DNA of 49,355 bases, taken from NCBI GenBank assembly GCA_016741915.1, contig JACVCS010000021.1, positions 1-49,355 of the forward strand. Reading direction: 5' to 3'. A model generated the notes under the pieces. It was not told where the DNA came from. It saw nothing but the letters and a program-made list of their open reading frames with translations, and ran no database searches. Made by a program: the position numbers and the translations under genes. Source of the DNA: Phycisphaerales bacterium. Its GTDB lineage: Bacteria; Planctomycetota; Phycisphaerae; Phycisphaerales; UBA1924. Positions 17,508 through 25,790 of the stretch are shown one piece after another. Within the stretch, counting starts at the first letter, position 1, and each line of letters begins with the position of its first letter.

Positions 17508-18800
17508 ATGACCAGTCACAGCACATCGACGGGCAGATCACGCACGCCGGGCCGCGCTCGACGCGGGTCGGTCTATCTCTCCATCGTTTCGCTCGGGGCG
17601 ATCATCTCGGCGCTGGCCTTGGGCGGTCTCTACACCTCCGCGAACGCGCTCCGCATCGCCCATATCGAACAGCAAGGGGCCGAGGCCCGTTCGTGCGCCG
17701 AGTCCGCCGTGCGTTACATGCTCGCCAACATGCGGGCCAACAGCACGTGGCGAAGCTCCACCGCGGGCGCCTCCGTCACCCGCTCCGTTCGCATCGGATC
17801 GGCCGATGTCGATATCACCCTCACCGATCCCGACGGCGATCTGCCCTCCTCCGCCCTCGATCCCGTCGTCATCAGCGCTGTCGCCAGAACATCAAACGCC
17901 AAACGCACCGTCCGCGTCACGGCCCTTCCCGCGGTTCACCCGCTCGGGTGCATGTCCTTCGCGCTGGCTTCATCGGGCTCCGTCTCCTTCGCCGCGCTCT
18001 CGAGTATCAACGCCGACGTCAACCTCTACTCCGCCACCGGCTTCACTGCCACACTCGCCACCATCAACAGCAACGTTTACACCTCCGGCTCCATCACCGG
18101 CGGCAGCTACCGCTCCACCCAACTCACCGGGCACCCCGCTCAGTCCTTCCCCGCCTCCACGGTCATCACCGATTACGCCAGCCGGGCGACCAAGATCCCG
18201 CTCACCTCGCTCCCATCGCTGCTGGGCACCCGCTCGCTCACCCGCACGCTGCTCAGCCCAACCGCCAACCCCTTCGGCGATCCCGACCCCCTCGGGCGTT
18301 ACGTCATCGACTGCGCCAACAGCACCATCAACATCAGCGACCTCCGCGTCGTCGGCACGCTCATCCTGCTCAACCCCGGTTCCGGCTCGTCCATCTCCGG
18401 CTCCGTGAACTTCGCGCCCGCCAACCCCGGTCAGCCCGTCCTCCTTGTCGACAAAGACTTCACCGTCAACCTCTCCTCATCCACCCTCTCCGAGAATCCC
18501 CTCCTCGCCACCAAGTACAACTACAACCCCGTCGGCACGCCCTACCCCTACCCCACAGGCACCACCGACGCCGACCAGGCCGACACCTATCCCTCGCAAA
18601 TCAACGGCCTCATCTTCATCCGAGGCGACTTGACCATCCAAGGCACCTCCCGCCTCGGTCAGGTCATCGTCTCCGGACGCACCAGCATCTCGGGCACGCT
18701 CACGCTCACGCCTTCCACGGCCGAGGGAACAACACCGCAAGGCTTCTACACCGTGCAGATGACCCCCGCCGAGGGCGGATGGGTCAACGTGTACGAGTAA
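17508..18800 (+). CDS. PilX/GspK-like pilus-assembly protein
   Basis: The 430-residue protein has a basic N-terminus, then GSVYLSIVSLGAIISALALGGL and a helix with SCAESAVRYMLANM. This matches PilX- or GspK-type proteins, which often lack the +5 Glu, as here (Ser25). The rest is Ser/Thr/Gly-rich and contains repeated beta-strand patterns such as INGLIFIRGDLTIQGTSRLGQVIVSG, a solenoid-like arrangement resembling polymer-forming or bactofilin-like cell-surface proteins. Starts with ATG 8 bp after the previous stop. It ends the pseudopilin operon; no assembly ATPase, secretin or prepilin peptidase gene is next to it. Confidence 0.7.
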   Translation: MTSHSTSTGRSRTPGRARRGSVYLSIVSLGAIISALALGGLYTSANALRIAHIEQQGAEARSCAESAVRYMLANMRANSTWRSSTAGASVTRSVRIGSADVDITLTDPDGDLPSSALDPVVISAVARTSNAKRTVRVTALPAVHPLGCMSFALASSGSVSFAALSSINADVNLYSATGFTATLATINSNVYTSGSITGGSYRSTQLTGHPAQSFPASTVITDYASRATKIPLTSLPSLLGTRSLTRTLLSPTANPFGDPDPLGRYVIDCANSTINISDLRVVGTLILLNPGSGSSISGSVNFAPANPGQPVLLVDKDFTVNLSSSTLSENPLLATKYNYNPVGTPYPYPTGTTDADQADTYPSQINGLIFIRGDLTIQGTSRLGQVIVSGRTSISGTLTLTPSTAEGTTPQGFYTVQMTPAEGGWVNVYE

Positions 18801-18864
18801 TCTCGAATCACCTCTGAGCCTTGTCCGTAACCGCAGCGGAAAGTCCCCCCACGCTCCAGTAAAG

Positions 18865-19335
18865 TTACTTTTTGCCCGTGGCTTTCGCGCGCAAACCGTC
18901 GTTGATCGCACGCGCGTACCGCCCGACATCCCGCGGCGTCCACACCAGGTTGTTCTTCACCCACCACCCACCCGCATACGCATCCCCGCCGCCAGCACGC
19001 AACGCCATCGCCGCGACGGTCGAGCAGTTCTGCTTCGCCAGGTCATACGGCAACATGGGCCCTTGCGCCGATTGCCCGCCGCACTGAAGACCAAAGCCAC
19101 ACCACCAATCGAGGATCGCCTTCTCATTCAGCCCGCTGATCACCGTGTTCTCAGGAGAACGCTTCGCCTCCGCCTCAATGTCCATCTGAAGCGTTCGAAT
19201 GCGATACGGGCTCGTGTTGAACACGCCCGTCTCCGGCCACCAACTGATGTAAGCAGAGCCGACCGAGATCGAAGCATGCCCCGCAAGCCGGTGCTTCAGC
19301 GTGACCATCGGGCCCCACACATGCACAGTCAGCAT
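18865..19335 (-). CDS. Possible permuted papain-like (NlpC/P60-related) protein
   Basis: The 156-residue protein is not assigned with certainty. It contains GHASISVG near residue 20, YISWWPETG, and YDLAKQNCSTVAAMAL near 115. A His followed later by an Asn-Cys pair is the order seen in circularly permuted NlpC/P60 and LRAT-like proteins, and the Cys would be the nucleophile. GAGGAG lies a few bases before ATG 19335, supporting this start. No signal peptide is visible. The gene sits 54 bp downstream of the ferredoxin-NADP reductase on the same strand and converges with the pseudopilin cluster. Function is a motif-based guess; a different thiol hydrolase fold is possible. Confidence 0.5.
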   Translation of the reverse strand: MLTVHVWGPMVTLKHRLAGHASISVGSAYISWWPETGVFNTSPYRIRTLQMDIEAEAKRSPENTVISGLNEKAILDWWCGFGLQCGGQSAQGPMLPYDLAKQNCSTVAAMALRAGGGDAYAGGWWVKNNLVWTPRDVGRYARAINDGLRAKATGKK

Positions 19336-19389
19336 CGCTCGCTCCTCAAAAAAAGCCTGCCGCCCCCTCAGCCAATGAGAATCACGCCC

Positions 19390-20388
19390 TTACGCGTACA
19401 CCTCAAGGAAGACCCGCCGAGTGGGTTTCACTTCCTTGTGCAGCATCGACCGCTGCCATGCGCCGATGTCCGCCATCGCCGCCGGGTCCACTTTCAGATA
19501 CTGCTCCAGCGCCTCACCCTTCAGCCGCCGGGCCATTTCCTGGAAGATCCCCAGTTCCATCCCCGCAAGCCCGCAGATGTACACGAGCGTCCGCGCATCG
19601 CTCAGCAGCGGCATCAGCACCTCCGCGTCCGTCCGGAAGCGGTCCTGCACGTACAACTTCCCGTGCGCGCCGTTGCTCTCCCGGCTGATGGCCGTGATGT
19701 ACTTGAAGTTCCCGTGCTCCTTCGACAACTTCGTCATCTCGTCGTGATACAGCAGGTCCGTGCTGTACGGGCTGCCCATCACCAGCGCAATCGTGCTCTT
19801 ACACCCGCTGCCGAGCAGGTCCTTGATCATCCCGCGGAACGGCGCGATCCCCGTCCCCGTCGCGACGAAGACGTATTGGTGCTCATCAAACCGCGCCGGC
19901 AGCACAAACCGCTTGCCGTTCGGCCCGCTGAGCTTCACCTTCTCCCCCACTTTCCGATCGCACAGATAGTTCGAGCACACGCCCAAGAACAACCCGTGCG
20001 TTTCCCAGTGCTCATCGATGGCACGCTTCACCGTCGTCGAGATCACTTTCCCCTCGCCGTCCTCACCGCGCGACGGGCTCGCCAGCGAGTACAACCGCAC
20101 CTTGTGCGGCTTGCCGTTCGCATCCACGCCCTCCGGGATCACGCCAATCGACTGCCCGGGCAAACACCGCCCGACGAGGTCCGTCCCGCTGACATCAATC
20201 TCGATATGCCGGACAAACCCGGCCGCCTTCCGCCCAGCCGTGCAAAGCTCATTGCGCACGATCGTCCCGAGCGTCGGCTCCGTCGGGCGATAGATGTGCA
20301 TCTCCGCCGTGCGAAGCACAGGCTCAGCCACCAACGTCCCGCCCTCGCCCGCATGCCCCCTCGGCCCGGTTTCACTCGTACTGCTCAT
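19390..20388 (-). CDS. Plant-type ferredoxin-NADP(+) reductase
   Basis: FNR transfers electrons between ferredoxin or flavodoxin and NADP(H) through FAD. The FAD-binding RLYSLASPS is near residue 98, GVCSNYLCD near 135 supplies the stacking and pyrophosphate-binding block, and FVATGTGIAPFRGM near 170 is the NADP loop. YICGLAGMELGI precedes the C-terminus, which reads FLEVYA. In plant-type FNRs a terminal Tyr stacks on the flavin; here the Tyr is followed by one extra Ala. ATG at 20388 gives 332 residues; the open frame upstream runs into the period-8 repeats and is not credible. The plant/cyanobacterial type in a non-phototroph is notable but occurs in other bacteria. The likely partners are not in this window. 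Confidence 0.92.
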   Translation of the reverse strand: MSSTSETGPRGHAGEGGTLVAEPVLRTAEMHIYRPTEPTLGTIVRNELCTAGRKAAGFVRHIEIDVSGTDLVGRCLPGQSIGVIPEGVDANGKPHKVRLYSLASPSRGEDGEGKVISTTVKRAIDEHWETHGLFLGVCSNYLCDRKVGEKVKLSGPNGKRFVLPARFDEHQYVFVATGTGIAPFRGMIKDLLGSGCKSTIALVMGSPYSTDLLYHDEMTKLSKEHGNFKYITAISRESNGAHGKLYVQDRFRTDAEVLMPLLSDARTLVYICGLAGMELGIFQEMARRLKGEALEQYLKVDPAAMADIGAWQRSMLHKEVKPTRRVFLEVYA

Positions 20389-20460
20389 GCCCGAACATAG
20401 CGCCGATTCGCTCATCTCTCCAATCGATTGGGCCGCCTGTTTGCAACTTCCCTTCCCCCA

Positions 20461-20500
20461 TTTGACCATTTGACCATTTGGCACTTTGACCATTTGCGAA
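20461..20500. repeat. Period-8 short tandem repeat between FNR and SDR genes
   Basis: The unit TTTGACCA occurs at 20461, 20469 and 20485, with diverged units TTTGGCAC at 20477 and TTTGCGAA at 20493, in perfect 8-bp phase. The tract lies in the divergent 127-bp gap and ends 15 bp before the SDR start, so it could influence promoters of both genes. It has no spacers and is not a CRISPR. Confidence 0.85.
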
Positions 20501-20515
20501 CACTACGCTTTGCCC

Positions 20516-21307
20516 ATGTCCACAACCCCTCTCAAAGACCGCATCGCCCTGATCACCGGCGCCTCTGCGGGCATCGGCCGCGCCGTCGCCCAACACCTTG
20601 CACAACAAGGCTGCAAGCTCGTGCTGAACGCCCGCCGCGAGGATCGCCTCCGCGCCCTTGCCGATTCACTGCCCAAGGGCCAGTGCGTCATCGCCGCGGG
20701 TGACGCCGCCGAGCAGTCTGTGATCGACCGCGCCTTGGACGCCGCACGATCGGCCTTCTCCCGCGAGGCCGACCTCATCGTCGTGAACGCCGGCCGGGGG
20801 CTGAACGGCAGCGTCATCACCAGCGACCCCGCCCAGTGGGACGAAATGGTCCGCACCAACCTCATGGGCTGCGCCCGCCTGCTCCGCTCCGCCGCGCATC
20901 GATTGCTGCAGGGCTTCCCTTCTACACCACTCACACCCGACAGCCCCTGGCTGAAAGTTCAGCGCGACATCGTGCTCATCGGCTCCGTCGTCGGGCGGCA
21001 CGTCTCGCCCTTCTCCTCCATGTACGGCTCCACCAAGTTCGCGGTGCACGCCCTGGCCGAGGGCGCCCGCCGCGAACTGGGCCCCAAGGGCATCCGAGTC
21101 AGCCTCGTCGAGCCCGGCTTCGTCATCAGCGAGTTCCAAGGCGTCGCGGGCTACGACGACGCATGGTTCGAATCGATGAAACAGAAGATCGCCCCGATGC
21201 TCGACCCCAGCGACGTCGCCAACGCCGTGTCGTTCATCGCCCAGCAGCCCGCGCACGTGCACATCAGCGACCTGCTCCTCCGCCCGACCCGGCAGGATTA
21301 CCCGTAA
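20516..21307 (+). CDS. Short-chain dehydrogenase/reductase
   Basis: This classical SDR has the NAD(P)-binding glycine motif LITGASAGIGRAVA at about residues 12-25, NARREDRL at the cofactor-selecting position favouring NADP(H), VVNAGRG in the NAG motif, and SVVGRHVSPFSSMYGSTKFA holding the catalytic Ser, Tyr and Lys. LVEPGFVISEF follows. The length of 263 residues is normal. ATG 20516 (MSTTPLKDRIALITG) is the natural start; upstream codons read into the tandem repeat. Substrate cannot be told from the sequence. The downstream ankyrin gene is separated by a REP-like palindrome. Confidence 0.92.
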   Translation: MSTTPLKDRIALITGASAGIGRAVAQHLAQQGCKLVLNARREDRLRALADSLPKGQCVIAAGDAAEQSVIDRALDAARSAFSREADLIVVNAGRGLNGSVITSDPAQWDEMVRTNLMGCARLLRSAAHRLLQGFPSTPLTPDSPWLKVQRDIVLIGSVVGRHVSPFSSMYGSTKFAVHALAEGARRELGPKGIRVSLVEPGFVISEFQGVAGYDDAWFESMKQKIAPMLDPSDVANAVSFIAQQPAHVHISDLLLRPTRQDYP

Positions 21308-21329
21308 CGCTCGACCGTTGGCGATCTTT

Positions 21330-21356
21330 GGTGGCCCGGCTCTCCAGAGCCGGGCT
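21330..21356. repeat. REP-like palindrome with GTGG head
   Basis: After a GGTGG head, arms GCCCGGCTCT and AGAGCCGGGC flank a 2-bp centre. The 27-bp sequence is identical to one at 32064-32090. It lies in the 75-bp gap between the SDR and ankyrin genes, and could also stall or terminate transcription. The head-plus-palindrome design resembles REP elements mobilised by RAYT-type HUH transposases. Confidence 0.75.
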
Positions 21357-21382
21357 TTCGATCATCAAGATGGACTCAATCC

Positions 21383-22045
21383 ATGACTACCAAAGTCATC
21401 CGCTGGCGATTGATCATCGTGCTGACCATTCTTGCGTGCATCGCCGCCGCGGGAATCACCGGGTACTTCGCATGGCGTCGCATGTACGCGGTGATCGCGT
21501 ACTACCACGACACCGAGCGACTCCGAGAGTGGATCGCCGCGAACCCCGCGCTGCTCAACTCACGCCCGCCGCGGATCATCGCGGATCCCGGCGCGGGTCG
21601 AACCCCGCTGGGCATCGCGATTGAGCACAACTGGGCCGAAGGGGTGGAGATGCTCGTGAAGGCCGGCGCCGATATCCACGCCCCGGCGAATGAACTCAAC
21701 GACAAACCGCTGGAGATCGCGATCTCGTGGTACGCGACCGATGCCGCACGAATGCTGTTGAAACTGGGCGTGGATCCGTCGATTTTCAACCGGCTTCAAC
21801 ACCCGCTCGATCAGTGCATTCACGGCGCCGACTACGACAACTACTACCGCATCGCAACCCTCCTGATCGAGAGCGGCAAGGTTCCGAAGGATCACTACGC
21901 CAAAACGTGGAAAACGCTTGAGATGCTCACGAGCTTCGATCAGGGTCTGCGCTTGCTGCACACCATGAAAAAGCACGGCATGGATCTGGGCGATCTGCAG
22001 ATCCCCGACAAAGTCGCGCCCCGAGACGAGCCGGACGCACCCTGA
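21383..22045 (+). CDS. Membrane-anchored ankyrin-repeat protein
   Basis: The 220-residue product has a single N-terminal membrane helix at about 8-29 (WRLIIVLTILACIAAAGI), then ankyrin-like repeats: GRTPLGIAIEHNWAEGVEML, VKAGADIHAP and KPLEIAISWYATDAARML. Later repeats are diverged. Ankyrin repeats mediate protein contacts; the partner is unknown. Start ATG 21383 leaves the basic MTTKVIRWR before the helix, suggesting an N-in, C-out anchor with the repeats in the periplasm. It converges with the PDZ gene; a hairpin at 22045-22083 lies between them. Confidence 0.75.
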   Translation: MTTKVIRWRLIIVLTILACIAAAGITGYFAWRRMYAVIAYYHDTERLREWIAANPALLNSRPPRIIADPGAGRTPLGIAIEHNWAEGVEMLVKAGADIHAPANELNDKPLEIAISWYATDAARMLLKLGVDPSIFNRLQHPLDQCIHGADYDNYYRIATLLIESGKVPKDHYAKTWKTLEMLTSFDQGLRLLHTMKKHGMDLGDLQIPDKVAPRDEPDAP

Positions 22046-22083
22046 GTTCTTCGCAAGCTGGATTCACCCCGCCGAAGAGAACT
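22045..22083. terminator. Imperfect hairpin between convergent genes
   Basis: AGTTCTTCG and CGAAGAGAACT can pair with a 2-base bulge across a 19-base loop. It sits in the 54-bp convergent gap. There is no clear T run, so this is only a weak bidirectional terminator candidate. Confidence 0.3.
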
Positions 22084-22099
22084 TTGAATCACGCCGCGC

Positions 22100-23668
22100 T
22101 CACCGCGGCTTCTCGCCCTTCTTCTGCATCGCCTCGATCTTCTCATCCAGCGATTTCAACTGCGCCCGCATGATGTCGATCTGCCCCATCTGGGCTTCCA
22201 AAGAGTTGACCATCTGCTTCAGCGCCGCCTCGTCCATCCCTGCCTCGGCCATCCGCTGGATCACGTCCTTGCGGGCCTGCACCACCTGCGTCAGCAGGTC
22301 GATCGAATCGCTGATCGAACTACGCTGCAGCCGGAGCATCGTCAGTTCCGCGTCTTCACCGATCGCCCCGCCGCCGGCGTTCCCCGCGGGGTTGGGCAGA
22401 ACCTCGACCCGCACTTCACCCCGCGCGCCGTTGCCGCCGATGCGCCACTGCTGCCGCATCCCCCCACCACCCCGGTTGCCGTTATTCCGGAAGATCGGAT
22501 CGTCGGCCATCGCCTGCTGATTACTCACATCCGCCTCGGGCCGCCCACCCTGCGACTCGCCCCCCGCCATCATCTCGGTCTCGACGACGTTGCCCAGTCG
22601 GCGTTGCATGGTGCCGCCGCCGCGGGCGAAGCGGTCCTGCTGCTGCTGCAGCGAACGGAACGAAGCCCCGCGATTGGCCAGCTGCCCGTTCTGACCGTCC
22701 TGATTCTGCGCCAGGTCCTTGGGCCCCGCGACCTCCGTCGGCACGCCAAGCATGTCCTTCAGCCGGATCTGCCACGCCACCGAATACTGCTCGGGCGTGA
22801 TGCGGTCCATGAACCCCTGGTTGTTGCGGTTCAGCGCATCAAAGCTGCCCAGCGTGATGGGCAGGTCCACGCGCTCGCGTTCAACCCCCCCACCGCCGCC
22901 GCCACCACCAAACTCGCCGTTGTCCCAGCCGCCCTGGGGTGCCAAGACACCCTGACCCGGGGCGATCTTCGGGCGCATGACGGTCACCGTGATGGTCTGC
23001 CCCGGATCGCGCGCCACGACCATCGGGCGCAGCCCCTGCACATCGGTCATCATCCCCGTCCGCCCACGCACCAAGTCGCCGTTGATCTCGATGATCTCAT
23101 CGCCCGGCTTGAAGACCGTCGCCCCGGGGAACCCCGCCAGAGCCCCTTCGACGATCATCGACATCCCGGGCCGGAACCGCACGCCCAGCGCGCCCCGCGG
23201 CGTGCGCGCAAAGATGTCCCTTCCCACCGAAACCAACCGGGCTCGCGCCTCGGCACTCAACTTCGAGTCTTTCAGAAGCTCGCCGATCTGCGCCAGCCCC
23301 AAATCAGGCCTCGCCGCGAGCTCGGCCTGGGCCCGCTCCCGGATCGCCAGCTCGGTCGAAGCCAGTTCAGCGACCAACTGTTCCACCCCGCGCACAACCG
23401 CGCCACCCACGCCCGACCCGCCGGGCACGATGAGCACGGTCGAACCGCTCGCCGGGGTTGAAGCTGATGTATCGAAAGCTTCCGGCACGCCGATAGCCGA
23501 AGAGCAAGCGATAACCACGGCCAATGACCCCGCCACCCACACCCGCAAGCACGCGGCTGAGCCACCACCCCGAACCGCGACTTGGAACAAACCCCGTTTC
23601 ACCGTACGGAAGTATACAGCCCCACGGACTTTTCGGGTGCTAGGGCAGATCCGTTGAAAATCCCCCAT
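22100..23668 (-). CDS. PDZ-domain protein with Gly-rich linkers and C-terminal coiled coil
   Basis: The 522-residue protein has a hydrophobic export segment at about 41-60, so it is probably periplasmic. A helical region spans 90-155. A PDZ domain covers about 158-232, with GALGVRFRPGMSMIV as the peptide-binding loop region and KPGDEIIEINGDLV as the later strand pattern. Gly/Gln/Asn/Arg-rich disordered linkers follow, including a run of nine glycines near 255. The last 70 residues, from LRLQRSSISDSIDL onward, are a charged helix likely to form a coiled coil. There is no protease domain, so it is not an HtrA. The true start may lie downstream of ATG 23668, because about 35 basic residues precede the signal-like segment. 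Confidence 0.65.
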   Translation of the reverse strand: MGDFQRICPSTRKVRGAVYFRTVKRGLFQVAVRGGGSAACLRVWVAGSLAVVIACSSAIGVPEAFDTSASTPASGSTVLIVPGGSGVGGAVVRGVEQLVAELASTELAIRERAQAELAARPDLGLAQIGELLKDSKLSAEARARLVSVGRDIFARTPRGALGVRFRPGMSMIVEGALAGFPGATVFKPGDEIIEINGDLVRGRTGMMTDVQGLRPMVVARDPGQTITVTVMRPKIAPGQGVLAPQGGWDNGEFGGGGGGGGVERERVDLPITLGSFDALNRNNQGFMDRITPEQYSVAWQIRLKDMLGVPTEVAGPKDLAQNQDGQNGQLANRGASFRSLQQQQDRFARGGGTMQRRLGNVVETEMMAGGESQGGRPEADVSNQQAMADDPIFRNNGNRGGGGMRQQWRIGGNGARGEVRVEVLPNPAGNAGGGAIGEDAELTMLRLQRSSISDSIDLLTQVVQARKDVIQRMAEAGMDEAALKQMVNSLEAQMGQIDIMRAQLKSLDEKIEAMQKKGEKPR

Positions 23669-23774
23669 TTTCCCATGCGGTTTCAGACCGATGGGCGGTT
23701 TACTTCGGGCCGCGGGGCGGGAATTTCAGGCCTCAAAGGCCTGTGAATATGAAACATACCCACGGGTTGGCGAA

Positions 23775-24173
23775 TCACGGCGTGGGTGTTGAAACGGGCG
23801 ATGGGTTCGATGCGGCATCCTTCTGAGCGGAAGCAAGCAGCCAGAATCCAATCCCCATCACGACCACCCCGGTTGCCAGCGTGATGTTCGCCGGCAGTCG
23901 GTACAACTTCGTGCCCTCGGCCGCGTTGATGGCGGTTTCGCGCCAGAGCGTCTGAAAGTCGTACTCGGGACGGACCGGCTGGGGTTCAACATCAATGCTG
24001 AGCCGCCAGCGCTCGTAATCGATCGCCCCCGCCCGATCGAGCTCGTACATCGGCTCGATCACACGACGCTCCATCACGGGCACCGAGCCAGAGAACACAT
24101 GGATCAACACACCCGTTCCCAGATTGATCAGTCCGGCCAACACCAAGACGATCGCAAGCAACGGTCGTAGCAC
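23775..24173 (-). CDS. Hypothetical two-helix membrane protein
   Basis: The 132-residue product has a membrane helix at residues 5-27 and a second at about 95-115, separated by a soluble stretch of about 65 residues that is probably periplasmic. The family is not recognised. The C-terminus is Ser/Pro/Thr-rich. It lies between the PDZ gene and ugd on the same strand with gaps of about 100 and 90 bp. Confidence 0.6.
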   Translation of the reverse strand: MLRPLLAIVLVLAGLINLGTGVLIHVFSGSVPVMERRVIEPMYELDRAGAIDYERWRLSIDVEPQPVRPEYDFQTLWRETAINAAEGTKLYRLPANITLATGVVVMGIGFWLLASAQKDAASNPSPVSTPTP

Positions 24174-24263
24174 GGCGTCGGTCCTCCTCTTTCGTGTTCA
24201 CCCGTAGAACACTGATCTCACGCAGAATCACGAGTCTGGAAGCTGATCGCCCGTCGCACAAAC

Positions 24264-25631
24264 CTACTTGGCGACCGGCGCACGCCCGACACTATAGTGC
24301 GCAAAGCCGCGGGTTTTCATCTGTTCCGGGCGGTAAAGGTTGCGCCCGTCGAAGACCACGCGGTCGCGCATGATCTCGGTCAGGCGGCCCCAGTCCGGGC
24401 TCTTGAACTCGTCCCAATCGGTGCAGACCACCAGCGCGTCGGCGCCCTTGGCGGCGTCGTACATGTCGTCGCAGATGGTGAAGGTCGGTCCGAGTTCTTT
24501 GCGGGCGTTGTCGTTGGCGACGGGGTCGAAGGCGCGGACGACGGCGCCGAATCCCAGGGCCTTGCGCATCAGGGTGATGGCGGGGGCTTCGCGGATGTCG
24601 TCGGTCTTGGGCTTGAAGGCGATGCCCCAGAAGGCGATGGTCTTGCCCGCCAGCCCGCCGGCGGACTTGCCTCCGAAGTGCCCGATGATCTTCGTGAAGA
24701 ACCGGTCGCGCTGGGCCTGGTTCAGTTCGTGCACGGCCTTGTTCACCGGGGTTGGCACGCCGGCCTTGTCGCCCATCATGATGCAGGCGAGGGTGTCCTT
24801 GGGGAAGCAGGAGCCGCCGTAGCCCAGACCGGGGTAGAGGAACTGGTTGCCGATGCGTTTGTCGGCGCACATGCCCTCGCGGACTCGGGAAACGTCGGCG
24901 CCGTAGGCCTCGCAGAGGTTGGCCATCTCGTTGATGAAGGAGATCTTGCAGGCGAGCATGGCATTGCTGGCATACTTGACCATCTCGCTGCTGAGCACGT
25001 CCATGATGTGGATCGGGTGCCCGTTGCGGACGAAGGGGTCGTAGAGCTCGCGCATGGCGTCGCCGACCCAGGCCTCTTCAACACCCACCACCACGCGGTC
25101 GGGTTTGTTGAAGTCCTCGATCGCGGCGCCTTCCTTCAGAAACTCCGGGTTGTTCGCGATGGCGAACGTGATCCCCTCGCCCTTGGCGCCCGCGGCTTTC
25201 AGCCGCTCGGCGATCCGCGCCTTCACCGCGAGGCTCGTGCCCACCGGTACGGTGCTCTTCACCACGATGACCTTGGGCTTCTGCTTCGGTCCGAGGGAGA
25301 TGAGCACGTCGGCAACCGCGTCCGCGGCGGAGAAAATGTACTTCAAGTCGGTGTGCCCGCGGTCGTCGCTGGGCGTGCCCACGCAGATGAAAATCATGTC
25401 CGCGTCACGATGGGCGGCGGCGGGGTCGGTGGTGAAGGTCAAACGACCGGCCTTGATGTTGCGTTCGAGCAGTTCTTCGAGACCGGGCTCGTAGATTGGG
25501 CACTTACCCTGCTTGAGCGATTCGATCTTTTCGGCCGAGACGTCCTGACAGACCACGTGGTTGCCTGTGTTCGCGAGGCAGACACCCGTGACGAGCCCCA
25601 CGTACCCGGTCCCAACCATCGATAGCCGCAT
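24264..25631 (-). CDS. ugd: UDP-glucose 6-dehydrogenase
   Basis: This enzyme oxidises UDP-glucose twice with NAD+ to give UDP-glucuronate, a precursor for surface polysaccharides. The Rossmann loop GTGYVG is at 7-12. VVVKSTVPVGTS, NNPEFLKEGAAIEDF, and GLGYGGSCFPKDT with the catalytic Cys275 are in order, and FWGIAFKPKTDDIREAP follows in the C-terminal domain. Starting at ATG 25631 puts MRLSMVGTGYVG at the N-terminus as in the family, with a length of 455 residues. The frame upstream of it has no homology. It lies alone between hypothetical genes. A GDP-mannose dehydrogenase is the closest alternative, but the residues fit UDP-glucose dehydrogenase better. Confidence 0.93.
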   Translation of the reverse strand: MRLSMVGTGYVGLVTGVCLANTGNHVVCQDVSAEKIESLKQGKCPIYEPGLEELLERNIKAGRLTFTTDPAAAHRDADMIFICVGTPSDDRGHTDLKYIFSAADAVADVLISLGPKQKPKVIVVKSTVPVGTSLAVKARIAERLKAAGAKGEGITFAIANNPEFLKEGAAIEDFNKPDRVVVGVEEAWVGDAMRELYDPFVRNGHPIHIMDVLSSEMVKYASNAMLACKISFINEMANLCEAYGADVSRVREGMCADKRIGNQFLYPGLGYGGSCFPKDTLACIMMGDKAGVPTPVNKAVHELNQAQRDRFFTKIIGHFGGKSAGGLAGKTIAFWGIAFKPKTDDIREAPAITLMRKALGFGAVVRAFDPVANDNARKELGPTFTICDDMYDAAKGADALVVCTDWDEFKSPDWGRLTEIMRDRVVFDGRNLYRPEQMKTRGFAHYSVGRAPVAK

Positions 25632-25790
25632 GCGGAATGCTCCGTGCAAAAGCCAAAAACCCTTGCCGACGACGTTTGGGTCGTGGGCAAGGGCATGGTA
25701 GACCATGCGGAGGTGGCTTTCGAAGGTTCGTTGGGTCAGGAGGACCGGAAGAACCGGAAGCCCGCGCCGAGTGAACTCGGCGGCTCTGGC

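Noticed and set aside
19063-20400. A 445-codon open frame opposite the FNR gene
   Set aside because: Arg/His-rich composition with no domain; it is the complement of a strongly identified FNR gene.
20461-20500. Possible CRISPR repeats
   Set aside because: Units are 8 bp in direct contact without spacers.
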